From Vespa crabro (Eukaryota > Arthropoda > Insecta > Hymenoptera > Vespidae): DNA of 64,000 nt. A model generated the notes under the pieces. It was given only the letters and a program-made list of their open reading frames with translations, did no database searches and was not told the DNA's origin. This document shows positions 25,166 to 38,923 of the stretch, in pieces; positions within the stretch are counted from its first letter, which is position 1, and the number at the start of each line of letters is the position of its first letter. A program made the position numbers and the translations under genes. Location of the stretch: NCBI RefSeq assembly GCF_910589235.1, contig NC_060956.1, positions 14,249,999-14,313,998 of the forward strand. Direction: 5' to 3'.

Positions 25166-28100
25166 TTTCTGGTCTTGAATTACAAAGAAGGACTTCAAGT
25201 ATATACTTTGAACATTTCAGAATCATGGCACTGGTGCTTTAGTAGTTTCTGCCATGCTTGATCTATTAACTTTTGCATTATGTGTACCATATAGTGAAAC
25301 TACAGATGGCAAACATTTTGACAACCTTTTAGAGATGGTTGCAGCAAGGGGTAGATCTCTTTTCAAATTATTTCAACATCCGTCACTGGCTATTGTTAAA
25401 GGAGCTGGTTTAATAATGAGAGCAATTATAGAAGAAGGTGCACCTGAAGTGGCTGCAAAAATGCAAGAACTAGCTCTTGCTGAAGGAGCTTTACCAAGGC
25501 ATCTTTTATATAGCCTCTTTACTATCGGCAATGATAGTAGACTTCTGACACATAGACAACTATGCAGACATTTAGTAGGATTATGGGTGACAGGACATCC
25601 TACAGCTATGGGATTATTAAAACGAATTATGGTAAAAATATCATTTTTTTTTATAGTTAAAGAGATTACAAACTTTTATATTCACTTACATGTATCTATA
25701 TTGTTCACAAAACTTATATTATCTTCTATAGCCCGTTGGTTTACTAAATTATTTAGACTCCGATGAAAAAGTTCCTGATTCATTTCTCGAAGAAGAAAAA
25801 TTAAATAATCGTGATAATTTAAAAATAGCAATAGACCATGCATCGAAAAATAAAAAAAGTCCACAGTGGATTATGATCGAACGCCAAGTGCGATTAGTAG
25901 AGAAGCATGTGGAACATGCTCTTCAACATTGGGGTGCACGCATTGGTATAGAAAGACAAGAAAAAATCAAAGAACGTCCAATAGTCTTAAGAAAACGCAG
26001 AGAAAGAATTAAGTCTGAAGCAAATTGGAAATTGTTTTATTATAAATTCAATCAAGATCATTCGTTACCTAATTTAATATGGAACCATAAAACAAGAGAG
26101 GAATTAAGAACTGCTCTCGATCATGAAATACGTGCATTTACCTCGGATAAAGAATTAGCAGGTGGAACCTTAATTGCATGGAATTACAGAGAATTTGAAG
26201 TGCAGTATCAGTGCCTATCAGATGAAGTCAAAATTGGAGATTATTACTTGAGGCTGCTACTAGAAAGAGATAGCCCAGAAAGTCCAATTCGAAAATCGTA
26301 AGTAAATAAATATACGATAGTATTCAAATGTATTTAAAATGTAAGATTATATGATAATAAAATTTTAACTCTTTTTTTTTTATATATAGGTATGAATTTT
26401 TTAATGACTTATACCATAGATTCTTGTTAACAACAAAAGTCGAAATGAAGTGCCTTTGCTTGCAAGCAATGACTATAGTGTATGGACGATATTACGAAGA
26501 TATTGGACCATTCTCAGACACAAAATATATAGTAGGAATGTTGGATCGGTGCACCGATAGAATGGAGCGTGATCGATTAGTTATGTTCATAAAGAAACTC
26601 ATTCAACACAGAAGAAACGTTAAAGAGATAATGGATCAGAATGGTGTACGAGCGCTTGTAGATCTTTTAACATTAGCACATTTACATACTTCTCGTGCTG
26701 TGGTACCCACGCAAACTAATGTCATAGAAGCAGGTCCACAACAAGAGAGGATGATGGAAAAAGAATGGTATTATAACGATGGCGATACGCGTAAGGGTCC
26801 CATAAGTCTAAAGGATCTGAAAGATTTATATACGACAAGTAAGATAACTTATAAAACAAAGGTTTGGGCACAAGGATTGGATGGATGGAGGATGATATCT
26901 CAAGTACCACAATTGAAATGGACTTTAGTTGCAAGAGGAATTCCAGTAATCAATGAAAGTGAATTAGCAACTTTGATTTTAAATATCTTAATTAAAATGT
27001 GCGAATACTTTCCAAGTAGAGATGCAGACGATGCTGTGATTAGGCCATTACCACGTGTTAAACGTCTCTTGTCGGACCTTCAATGTTTACCACATATTGT
27101 ACAACTCTTATTGACCTTCGATCCCGTATTGGTCGAAAGAGTCGCTACATTATTATGTGAAATAATGCGTGATAATGCAGATGTCTCAAAAATTTATCTC
27201 ACTGGTGTTTTTTACTTCATATTGATGTACACTGGTTCCAATGTTCTACCTATAGCAAGATTTTTACAATTGACACACACCAAACAGGCTTTTAGAAGCG
27301 ATGACGTATGTGTAATGTTCCAATAATATTATTTTCATGATTAATTTTTTAAATATTATAAATGTACATTGTAATTATATCTTTAGAACATATCTTCTGA
27401 CATTATGCAACGAAGCATTCTTGGTCAACTTTTACCCGATGCCATGGTGAGCTATTTAGAAAATCATGGTGCAGAGAAATTTGCACAAATATTTCTAGGT
27501 GATTTTGATACTCCGGAAGCAATTTGGAATGCTGAAATGAGAAGAATGCTTATTGAAAAAATAGCCGCACATATTGCCGATTTTACCCCGAAATTAAGAA
27601 GTCATACTATGGCCAAATATCAATACATTGCTATACCTGCTGTGAGGTATCCACAATTGGAAAATGAATTATTTTGTCAAATATTTTATCTTCGACATTT
27701 GTGCGATACTGTAAAATTTCCGCAATGGCCTATACCTGAACCTGTAAGTCGAGGTTACAGATCTTTTTATATTATATCGTGATACTTATATTATTTATTA
27801 CTACTGATATACAGGTGCAATTATTAAAAGACGTATTGAATGCATGGAAAAAAGAGGTAGAAAAGAAACCACCTTTAATGACAGTTGATGAGGCTTACAA
27901 AGTATTAGGTTTGCCTGTTGGAGAACAACACAATGAAGCAAATGTTAGAAAGTCATATTACAAATTAGCTCAAATGTATCATCCTGATAAAAACCCTCAA
28001 GGCAGAGTAAGTACTAAGTTAGCATTAATAAATATAGCTTTTAAAACAATTAAAATCATACGATATATAATATATATGTTTTTCACTTTAGGATAAATTT

Positions 28101-31100
28101 GAGGCAGTTAATCAAGCATATGAATTTTTATGTAGTCGCAGCTGTTGGACTACCGATGGTCCGAATCCTGATAATATAGTACTTATTTTGAGAACACAAA
28201 GTATTCTTTTTCATAGATATACAGAAGAACTTAGACCATATAAATATGCCGGTTATCCTCAGTTAATTAAGACGATCAAATTAGAATCGGATGACGAACG
28301 TTTATTTTCAAAGTCTGCACCATTGTTGGCTGCTGCTAGTGAACTTGCATATCATACGGTTCATTGTTCTGCTTTAAACGCGGAAGAATTACGAAGAGAA
28401 GATGGTTTAGAGGTTTTACTTCGTGCCTATACTCGATGTGTTTCGGTTTTGAACAAATCAAGTAAACCTAACGATATCGCAGTACAAGTATGTATGCACA
28501 TTACCAAATGTTTCGCTGTTGCTGGGTCATTTAGTGGATGCAGAGATAAAATTATAGAGTTACCACAATTGGTTAAAGATTTATGCAGAATATTACATTT
28601 CAGAGTAAGTACTTTGATAAATTTAACATTTAATATTTTGTAACATTTATTATAAGACAGCTTGTACAAAGTTTTAATATAGTCGAATTTAATTATTATA
28701 AAATGTGATCTAATATTAAATCGAATATTTTTAACAGCATTTGACAAAATTATGTTCGGTTGCTACCGAATGTGTTTCATCGCTTGCTACAGATAGCATT
28801 CTACAAATGGAATTATTTAAATCTGATGCTTTGTGGCATCTGTTGCTGTTTATGTTTAATTACGATTATACATTAGAAGAAGGTGGCGTCGAAAGAACTC
28901 AAGATGAGAATAGACAAGAAGTTGCTAATAATTTGGCAAAATTGGCTGTTAAAGCTTGTGCCAGATTGGGTGGTTATATGACAGGAGAAAACAAAACACC
29001 TAATAATCCTGTCACAGTGAATGCTTTAGAAAAACTTTTAACGCCTTATCTTGCTCGTCAGCTTAGCAAAGATAAACCTGAAGAAATATTAAAGACATTA
29101 AATTCTAATTGTTCAAACCCATATTTGATTTGGGATAATGGAACTAGAGCAGAGTTAAACGAATATCTAGAAGCTAAGCGATTAGAAAGATTGAATGGTA
29201 ACGAAAATTTTGAACATGATTTCAGTAATTTCAAATATAGTGCTCATGCTGGAGAATTAATTATTGGTGAAATCTTTGTTAAAGTATATAATGAACAACC
29301 AGTTTTTCCTATAGAGGTAAAATTATTAATATTATTTGTTTACTATAAGTTTTTATTATAAATTTTCTTATTATATTTTTTCTCATTGTATTTTTCTTAT
29401 TATAAGTTTTTAATATTTTTCAGGATCCAAAAAGCTTCACAATAAATTTGCTTGAATTTCTGTCCAAATCATCGGATTATTTAGCTTCTCTTGGAAATGT
29501 TACTTTAGGAAAGGAATATAAAGAAAAGTTGGAACACGTTGTAATGGCTTTGGAAGCATTAAGAAATGTAATTAAAAATAATCCTGGAATAGAATTACAG
29601 TGTATGGGTCATTTCAAGTTATTATTTGGATTAGTTAATTGTAACAATTGCAAATTAGTGCAAAAAAGTGCGCTTGAGGTAATCAGTAATGTAACTAAAA
29701 ATCAAGAATGTGTCAGTGATATTGCAGCAAATGAAGTGATAGTACATTTACTATTATGCCTGCATAGTCTAAAAGAGTATCAACTTCTTGCATTAGAAAC
29801 TTTATATGCACTGATGAGTTCAACGAAAATCGTAAAAGATGCACTGGCTAAAGGTCAGTGTAAATATATTGAAAAAATATTCAAAAATAAATGAAAATAA
29901 TTCTTTGATAATTAATATTCTTAGGAGCTGTTGTTTATGTCCTTGATTTATTCTGCAATTCAAGTAACACTCAGGTACGAGAAACAGCGGCTGAATTGCT
30001 CGCCAAAATGTCTTCAGATAAACTGGCTGGACCAAGGGTAAAATTAGATCTATCTAAATTTTTACCCAGATTATTTAGTGAGGCAATTCGTGATTCACCT
30101 AAACAATGTGTACACATGTTTGAAACAAAACACGAAAATCCGGAATTAATTTGGGATGATGAATCTAAAGGACGAGTTTCAAGAATTATTGCTGAATTGA
30201 AAGATGAGTATGTTCTATATAATTTAATTAATAGTGATCATTGAAAATACTATATATTGTTTTATATTATAATAATTTTTTGTACAGATATTTCGCATTG
30301 CAAAGACGAAATCCTAGTGTGATAATGAAGTTACCAGAGACTCAAAATAATATTGATATCGCTACAAATGAACCTGTAGTAGGCGGCGTATACCTCAGAT
30401 TATTTATAGCTAGTCCTGCATGGGCTCTTAGAAAGCCTAAGGAATTTTTAAGTGAACTTATGGACACTATTCTAACACTTATGTCTAAGGAAAAGACTGA
30501 CGTAAGAGTTACAAAATAATTAGCTGAAAATATCAAGTCACTTTATCTTATATATGAGCTGGTGATTGTGAAAGTGATCTAAGTCATTTGAAATATTAAG
30601 AGACATTTTGTCACGCGCTATTCTTAAAATTTTTAAATTACATAAAAGAATTATTTTTGTCAAGGATAAATATACTTACTTTTACTGTTTATTTATTACA
30701 GAAAACTAATTTTTAAATAATTCAAACTCAAATGTCAAAGTATTTCAAAATGAAAAATATATAACAGATCACTTTTATAATCACCAGATCATATATGAAT
30801 GTGTTTATAATAATATATTTTTTCAGCCGGAGATGTTAGAGCTTACAACACAAGCTTTGGTGTGTTTATTACAAGTGCAACCAATATTAGCAGATCAAGT
30901 ACCATCGTTAGGCCATATACCACGACTATGTAGACAAATGGCAATGCAGAACAATCAACCTTCCGTATATAAAACAGCAATATTAATATTACACCAATTA
31001 GCTACCAGCGAGGTAAATTAATTTGTTATTACAATATAATGATTCTAGTTAAAAATTACCGTATTATTATATTTTGTTTCTCTTCGATTTTTTAGATTTG

Positions 31101-31771
31101 TATATCATCTATTTGTCAAACAGAATGTATAAGTCCATTAAAACATGCTATGCAATCCAGACGAGATATGATAGCAATAGCATGCGAAACTTTAAATAGA
31201 TTATTTTCAACGAATGAAGATAGACTTATTAAACAGGTATGTTATATCGTGAAGTATAGATATTAATAATATACTTTGTAATTAAATAAAAAAATGAAAA
31301 TAGAATATATGTTTGGATTTTATTTAGGCACTGGAAGCTGAAATGGTGCCATATCTCTTAAATATATTGGAAGGTCGACTAGATGTTATCGATAATCCTG
31401 CTACAACAAAAGCGCAAATAGTGAAAGCTTTGAAAGCAATGACGAAAAGTTTACTTTTAGGTGAAAAAGTCAATGCTATACTAGAAAAATCTAGTGTCTG
31501 GGCAGAATATAAAGATCAACGACATGATTTATTTATATCCAATACAACCAACTCAGGCTATTTAACAGGTAAGATAAGATTTTGAAATTTGTATTTATGT
31601 TTAAATATAAATATAAATATCGCGAATGGAAAAATATATATTTTCGATTATTCATCAGCTGGAACACCAGTATCTGCTGGTTATCTAACAGCAGGGCCCA
31701 GTACGACACTTACCACAGGTCCACCACCAGTTGACAAAGAAGATAGTTTAATTAGAAACGATAGCATCTGA
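22004..31771 (+). CDS. DNAJC13: DNAJC13 / RME-8, endosomal DnaJ co-chaperone, complete
   Basis: Eighteen exons: 22004-22071, 22434-22701, 23501-24346, 24721-25089, 25221-25631, 25732-26297, 26390-27305, 27387-27743, 27815-28006, 28092-28604, 28738-29316, 29424-29853, 29925-30207, 30288-30501, 30827-31012, 31096-31236, 31328-31568, 31659-31771. They sum to 6693 nt, 2230 aa; the human protein has about 2240. The N-terminus (KHSWKGKYKRIFSIG) is the PH-like module that binds PI3P. A GYF-like motif follows (EWYYNDGDTRKGP, about 968-1015). The J domain, with the Hsc70-activating HPD motif at about 1323-1325, is interrupted by an intron just after the HPD helix. Four IWN repeats (I-W-N/D, about residues 765, 1196, 1630 and 1906) sit in armadillo-like helices. 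The family acts on early endosomes with Hsc70 and SNX1/retromer to control clathrin and cargo sorting. Starts at ATG 22004 or the adjacent ATG 22007. Confidence 0.97.
22859..22894. repeat. (TA)n microsatellite in DNAJC13 intron 2
   Basis: Pure TA array; a second lies at about 23288-23330 in the same intron. Confidence 0.9.
25101..25164. repeat. (TA)n microsatellite in DNAJC13 intron 4
   Basis: TA array with one G interruption; open frames through it encode artificial Tyr/Ile runs. Confidence 0.9.
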
Positions 31772-32373
31772 TATAGGTAGCATCGAAAGTCGTACAAAAG
31801 GCAGTGAAATTGTCAATGATAAAATTTCTGTCGGTCTATCTTACTGATATAGAGAGACTACATTGTCTGTGATTTTTGGCTCTTTAAAGAAAGGAATATA
31901 TTAATTGAATAATATTCAGTTAGAGTTACTTTTCTTATTGTTACTATTTTATAAGAACACGTCATGTCTTTCTTCTATAAGATTTAAAAGTAATGTCTTA
32001 TTATAATTTACATAGTTATTTTGTAAATCATTTGTTTTTTAAATCAAACTTAACCAATCCATATATAAAAATTCGTTCGTTATCAAACGTTTCCTCGAAA
32101 TAATTTTCATATCGTACTTGATAATCATATAATATGATTTATGTTTATTATAAGCAAATGTATACTTATTAACGATCGCAATATGATCTTGTATAAAATA
32201 TTCATTAATAGTATTTCTCAGATAATTGCATACCTATAACTGAAAATATTATTGATGAATGAAATTGCAAATATGTATGAAAAAACTTTGGCCTGTCCAT
32301 TCTTTGAAATTGTCACTATGCATTTTTAATTATTCGCAGTAAAATCAAAATAAAAAAAGTAATAATAAAAAAT

Positions 32374-32404
<31 letters not shown>

Positions 32405-34020
32405 AACATAATCATTTGTAATACAACAATTTCCTCTGTGATATCATTCTTACAATAAAAGGAAGATTGAAATTCACAGATTATGAAAGTACATTTAATA
32501 AGTAATAACATTTCATAAATAATACGGAAAACCACATGCATATGTATAAATTTTTGTGTTTTTACTTTTTTCCAGCATTGATGCAATTATAAATTTAATT
32601 ATAAGAATGTATGATTTATGTTCATAGAAGGACTCATAAATCTATCTAATTTACAGCTATCAAATATTAAAATGACTTGTACATGATTAATATTTATTTT
32701 TATGGCCATTATCACTACATATTACCGTCACCATTATTTGTATAAAATATAATATTTGTGTTGGAGTCTTCTTCAACGATTTTTTACAGAATAGTCGCAG
32801 TTTAAGTATTACGAAGTATTCTCGTTAATCGTTAAATATAATTGTTTAGATACCAACGTAAATTTATGGAACATTGATTTATTATGTTTGATCTATAATA
32901 TTTCCGAAATATAATAATATATTCGAAACAAAGTCCATGAGAAAAAAGCCTGAGTATAAACGAGAACACTGCTCTTCACATTTCTTTGATATATCGTAAT
33001 GTATGATTTTTTGTCTTAACTCTTTTTTTTAATAATATAAAAAATGTACATTTTTAACTGTATATCGTAGAACTTATAAAGATAATCGTTGCATCGTAAA
33101 GATATCCCATGAAGCCTAACGATTAAAGAAATTTTCCAAGTAAGCTGTACATAGTCTTAAGGAAGGACAAAAATAAGATTACAGAATAATTGTAACTATT
33201 GTTCACAGATAAGATATACTTCTCTCGGTCGTGTTACAAAACTTTTTGATGCGTTGAATGCGAACAGGAAAACATCTTAACATTTGAAAAATTTTGAGTT
33301 ATATAAACTTTTTATATTATCCTTTAAATATAACTCTAACTATGCGTACAAAAAAAAAGAGGGATATCTTCTATTGGTGATAAGATCTGTCCGATGGATC
33401 TAGTTCCATATTCAGACACGATCTCTGTTTCATATCAATTATTAGTATATTGTAATAAAGCGATATATTAAAAAAAAAAATATGTCCAAAATATTTGTCT
33501 GTACTTTAAAAGGTACCATCAAAAAAACACACGTTACTTTTTCATTTGTCATCTAATAAATCAATCCTATTTTTTACTTTAAATTGACGAGTCGATTCGC
33601 GTGGATTTTTTTTCTGTTTTTTTTTCCTTTTTTGTCTTTTTTTTTTAATATCAAAAATAAAAACGCAAAGTTCCTCTCGCAATAGCAAAAATGTGCCTAG
33701 CTGATGCAGTACAGATATATATCTCTTAAGTATTTAAGATAAGATGTTCTGCGTATAATCGAGTTCCTTGTACACTTTCTTAGCTTTTATCTTTTATCAT
33801 GCATCAATCGTTTCTCTACGATCAGAATCGGCTCTTCAATCTTAATGTTTTTGTCAAGAAAACATTAATCATCATTAATTGATAATGAGATCTTCAAATG
33901 GTAGGACGTATATTATGTGTATAATATTGTTAAAAATCGCACGATTGAAAATGAAGTACGAAGAAAAATCTTACAGTTAGTTACTTTCTGTCAATGTAAA
34001 TTTGAGTTATTAAAATTGAA

Positions 34021-34073
<53 letters not shown>

Positions 34074-34409
34074 CACACACACACACATACAATATTATTA
34101 AACACTATACATATACACTCGCGCTCTCTCATACACAAAGTCATATACACGCGTATATGTATAAGGAATTATATCACAGATTATTGTACGTAAAAATAAT
34201 TACGAAATAAATGATTTTGCACATGGTATGACTTTCTCAAAAGGTAATACATAGTAATGACTTTAGTACTTGATGATAATAGTTATTCTATCCCTTCTTG
34301 TTATAATGATAACAAGAGAATTAATTCAATCATTTATATAATTTTCTTTAGTATCTCATCAAAAAGCACTGATCATTTTTCTTTTTTTTTTGTTGACTTT
34401 TTGTGATCT
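31772..34409. other. Convergent 3' region between DNAJC13 and torso
   Basis: AT-rich, no coding frame. It should contain the 3' UTRs of both genes. Candidate plus-strand poly(A) signals include AATAAA near 33453, followed by an A-run. Contains a poly(A) tract (32375-32398) and a (TA)n-(CA)n microsatellite (34021-34086). Confidence 0.6.
34021..34086. repeat. (TA)n-(CA)n microsatellite
   Basis: About 48 bp of TA followed by ACACAC. Confidence 0.9.
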
Positions 34410-37400
34410 TTAACTCAAATTTAAATATTTATTGTCAGTCCAATTATTAAGTAACGTATCTAGATTTTTCTTCAATTCCGTAAAAGTCGGCCTGCTTTGA
34501 GGTCTAAGATGCCAACAAGAATACATTATATTGTATCTAGACAAAAAATTAAAGCACAATGGTAATAATCTAACTAAACATTAGATAAAAACATAACATT
34601 TCATATAAACTCACAAATTTTCTCCACAATTTGAAGGTTTTTCCATTCTATATCCTGTTTTTAAAAGCTTCAAGATATTATTCGTAGGTACATCAGGATA
34701 TGGAGTGCAACCTAATGTAACTATTTCCCACAACAAAATACCGAAAGACCATCTGCAAATATGCATGTATACTTATTACTTTGCTATTGATAATGATATA
34801 TTTTAAAAGTAAATACAGTATTCGAATTATTACTAACTTTAGCATTTTTTTTTCGTAAGTGATTAATATTTTAACAGAAATAAAAAGGAGGAAAGTTGTA
34901 TTATTTTCCTCATAGAAAATAAATAAATAATTTTTTTTTTTTTTTTTTTTACTATAATTGATATTAGAAAAAAAGAAAAGAGAAAAAACATACTATTTTC
35001 TATGAGAAAAAGTAATTATTCGATAAATTTAAAGAATTACACATCACTATGAGTTGTGTATATTTGATGCGTCAAAGCCTCGATCGCCATCCACTTTAAT
35101 GGCAATTTACCACTTCCTTCTTTCTTGTAAACATTTTCTTGATAAATATCACGACTAAGACCAAAATCTGAAATCTTGACAATATTGTCAGAGCATACCA
35201 ATATATTTCGTGCAGCCAAATCACGATGCACTATTCGATTGGTAGATAAAAATTCCTACAGATAATGATTTATTATGTTTTGTGAAATAAATAAAAAAAA
35301 ATTGTTAATGTATAGATTATTAAAATATTGATATTACCATTCCATTAGCGATTTGCCTTGCAAAATTTAATAAATCGATCGCGGTTACGTATTCTGTAAT
35401 CAAATAATTATTTTATTCTGTAATTAAATGTTTCTTTTTATTGTTTACTTTTCAAGATAATAATTACATATTAATTCGACTTACCTTGTTGAATATCATA
35501 TAAACGATTTTCAACAATTCGATTACCTTGATCATTTTCATAATTATGAAAACATTGTTCAAATGTAAATTGGGATTTATGATCGAAAACACCATTCATC
35601 GTATTTTTCCATATCTGAAACAACGTGAAAACAAAAAAGAAAAATGTTTACTTAATTATCAGTAACTGATCTTCATATTTACGTACTCTAAAAGAACGAA
35701 GAAAGTGTTTGAAGTGTCAACCTTTCTCAAATACGTTTGTAGATCACCGTTGCAGCAATATTCCACGATCAGCAATGGTTTGTTATATATTGTACAATAT
35801 CCAATCAATGAAACTATATTTGGATGTTTACCAGCTGATTTCATAATCTGAATTTCTTGATAAAAATTATTTATATCATCCACAGTTGGATTATCTTTGT
35901 AACGAATAAATAATGTTTCATTAGATACTTAGAATAAAATATACAAATATATTTGCAAGGTATATTTAGATAATGTTAATACCTTTAAGCCCTTTAACTG
36001 CCACGTTAATAACAATACCGAAATCATCTTGAAGCGTTCCAAGTCTGACGATCCCATAAGCACCAATTCCAAGAATATTTCTTAATTTTAATTTTTTCGG
36101 AGATAATTCAAACTTATCCAATGGCAAAGTAACTTTTTCATCTTTAGACACATTCTTATCTTCTTGCAATAATTTAAGTGTATTTGTAGGAAATTCTTTT
36201 TGATTCAAAACCTACATTCATAATACAGAAAATAAGGTATAAAGTTCGTTTTATTTTTTTATTTGATTTGATATGTGATTTTTAAAGGATTACCCGAAAA
36301 TTCGTATATTGTATACAACATAGTTTTTCTCTTCGTTTACACAGGTACATGCAAATTATCATCAATATCAAGACCGTCATTAAAATCGCTAACGATATCA
36401 TGATTTTTTGATAAAGACTGTATTCATTTACTAATTGAGAAAAGAAAAAAAATTTAACGAATTAAGAATCAATTGATAATAAATGAAGTAACATTTTGTT
36501 GATATATGAAAATTCATTCTATTTACCTATCGGTACACTACAATCATTTATCTTCCAAGATATCGGACTAGAACCACCGACGGAATCAGCGATAATACTA
36601 ACTTGATATTGTTGCTCCAATTTGATATTTAAAAAATGAGCCTCAGTTGCATTCTATATAATAACAAATTTCACAAATTTTTAAATAGTACTGTAACGAT
36701 CTAGGGAGAAATAGAAATTGATCGTAATACGAACCCCAGGTATCGTTAGAAGTATTTTATTTTCTCGAAACGTTTCCAATTGAATCGTATAATTATCCGG
36801 TTCTTTGCTAGGTTTATCCCAATTAACGGTAACATCGTAAAGACCATCATGTTTATAAATATCTATTACGCGTAGTCCTTCGACCTTCTGCGGAGCTGTG
36901 ATAAAATATCGTAAAATAAATATATATATATTTCTACGAAATATCGAAGATCACGTTCATGTTATAAATGATTTAACAATTTAGCGTGTACTAACGGCAA
37001 ATCCTTAAATTATTATGTGTTTCCAAACAAGAAGGTGTGACAAATGTTAAGGTCGTTTGATCGCTGAATTTCTGATCGCCACCGTTCACAGAGGAAATAT
37101 ATATCGTTGTATTCCGATCAAATTCTAAATTTTTAAGATGGAAACGAAAAGTCGGATCCTGGAAGAACATCCCGAGTAAGTAATGAAAACTAATTAATTA
37201 TTATCTAATTTTATTTGTTATAACGTTATAATATAGTTTTATTTTCTTTAAAATTACCTTTCGAATTACAAAATGTCTTAAATCATGTTCGTACTGCCAA
37301 TACAAAATATTATAATCGCAACTCAAATCTGAAATATTACAAGTATTATACCATACACGTGTTTGCATATATACATATATAAGTAGATGTATTACGATAT

Positions 37401-38923
37401 ATTATATTTATGTTATTATATTAAAATTCGTAATAAAAAAACAAGTTATTTGCTTTTATGACGCAATATATACATTAGCATTACCATCCGCTGGCTCGAA
37501 ACGAATGTCTGCAGAAAGTCGACACACATCGGTTTTATCTATTTCTATTTTCAACAAAGACACGTTCGAAACTTTCTTCGGTACATAACTAACTGAAATC
37601 AATCGAAATACATTTGTTTACGAAATTAAAATTGACGTATCATGTATTTGAAAAGAGTAATTTACTGTCGTAAGTTGAAAACCAATCTGATACTTCTGAT
37701 CGAGATACACCATGTCGTATTAATCTACTCAAACGAAATCGATAAGATGTGTTCGCTACTAAATCAGAAAAGGACGAGAATTTGCCATCGCTCTGAAAAT
37801 AAGAAAGTTATTAACAGTCATATACTTTTTTTCCTTTTTCTTTTTTTTTTTTTTTAATCAAAGTATTAATACATTTAATTACAATTTTTACTGTCTTCCA
37901 AATAAGATCCTTTGAACTTTGCTCGATAATATATGTTCCAACATTATGCTTAATCATGATAGAATCCATTCCTCTACATTTTAAACTGATGTTTGCATTC
38001 GCATCCTCATTTATCTATGAAGAAATTCTCCCAAATTATAAAAGAAACGTTAAAATCCGTGGATCATTTTTTCCGGCAAAGAAAAAATTGTTTAAAACAA
38101 TACAATGCGAATAATAACAATAATCTTTTTACATAACATTTTTATTTCAATTTTGAAACAGAGTTAAAACGATAAAAAAGAAAGAAGCAATTAACTTGAC
38201 TATGCTTTGAAACAGCCGATTGAATTATTACATAATTCATTATATCTCATCGAAAGCAAAGTATTTCGCAATTTTCCTTTAAAATAGTGTACTATTTGAA
38301 TACTTATTATGGATCGTGGGCCCATTAATTCTTTTTGTTTTCATTCTTACATCTGTCGGAAACAATAAGTATAAAAACTAAAAGTTACAATGTCGATCTT
38401 TTTATATTTTCGAGATGTAAACCTGATATCAAATATACAGGATTTAACAAAACTATGCAGCAAAACTTTAGAAATGGATTGCTTTTTTGTAGAAAAGAAA
38501 AAATAGGTTCTATCATCATTAGATCCAAAAATGCTTAATTTCTAAGTTATAAAACTTTCAAGTATGATCTCAGTGCATTATACGTTAAGTTTATTTACTA
38601 GAATTATGATATATTCTATTAACATTTCCTTATGGAATAAAATTTTCGACATTTCCACTTAATCCTCCTTAAATTTCCCATAAGTTCGTCCTTCTCGTAC
38701 GAGGAATCTATTTCTAAAGTTTTACCACGTAGTTTTATTACACCTTGTATATTATACGCATGCATGTGTGTGTGTGTGTATGTGTGTGTGTGTGTGTATC
38801 AGTTGTCATGATTTAATATCTTTAATATCTCATTAATAATAATATCTTTTTTCCTGGCTCATTTTAAAAAAAATTACAAAGAAAAAAACATACCTTATGA
38901 CGACAGGCACTTTCACATAACTC
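34410..38923 (-). CDS. tor: Torso-type receptor tyrosine kinase (PTTH/Trunk receptor family), 5' exon not found
   Basis: Sixteen exons recovered, 5' to 3': 38923-38894, 38014-37892, 37792-37666, 37592-37485, 37328-37258, 37158-36996, 36895-36735, 36653-36527, 36430-36294, 36211-35983, 35894-35722, 35614-35485, 35393-35338, 35255-35041, 34752-34615, 34536-34410. Total 2115 nt, 704 codons plus stop, all phases consistent. The ectodomain has fibronectin-III-like modules and a Cys-bearing N-terminal micro-exon (ELCESACRHK). One transmembrane helix lies in exon 36430-36294 (MISLAILMTVLILMIICMYL). The kinase has a glycine loop GIGAYG, VAVKGLK, a short insert of about 40 residues (split kinase), HRDLAARN, DFG and the signature SRDIYQENVYKKEGSGKLP, closest to Torso among kinases I know. 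Torso receives Trunk in embryonic termini and PTTH in the prothoracic gland and signals through Ras/ERK. The signal-peptide exon must lie upstream; I could not identify it. Confidence 0.85.
38765..38800. repeat. (TG)n microsatellite
   Basis: TG array with one TA interruption inside torso intron DNA. Confidence 0.85.

Noticed and set aside
32326..32586. Frame near a poly(A) tract, possible retroposed gene
   Set aside because: The A-run is simply intergenic or UTR; no coding similarity, target-site duplication or body of a retrocopy could be seen.
34410..38923. Alternative identification of the kinase as Ret, FGFR or insulin receptor
   Set aside because: The activation-loop sequence, short split-kinase insert and fibronectin-type ectodomain without Ig or cadherin modules fit Torso better.
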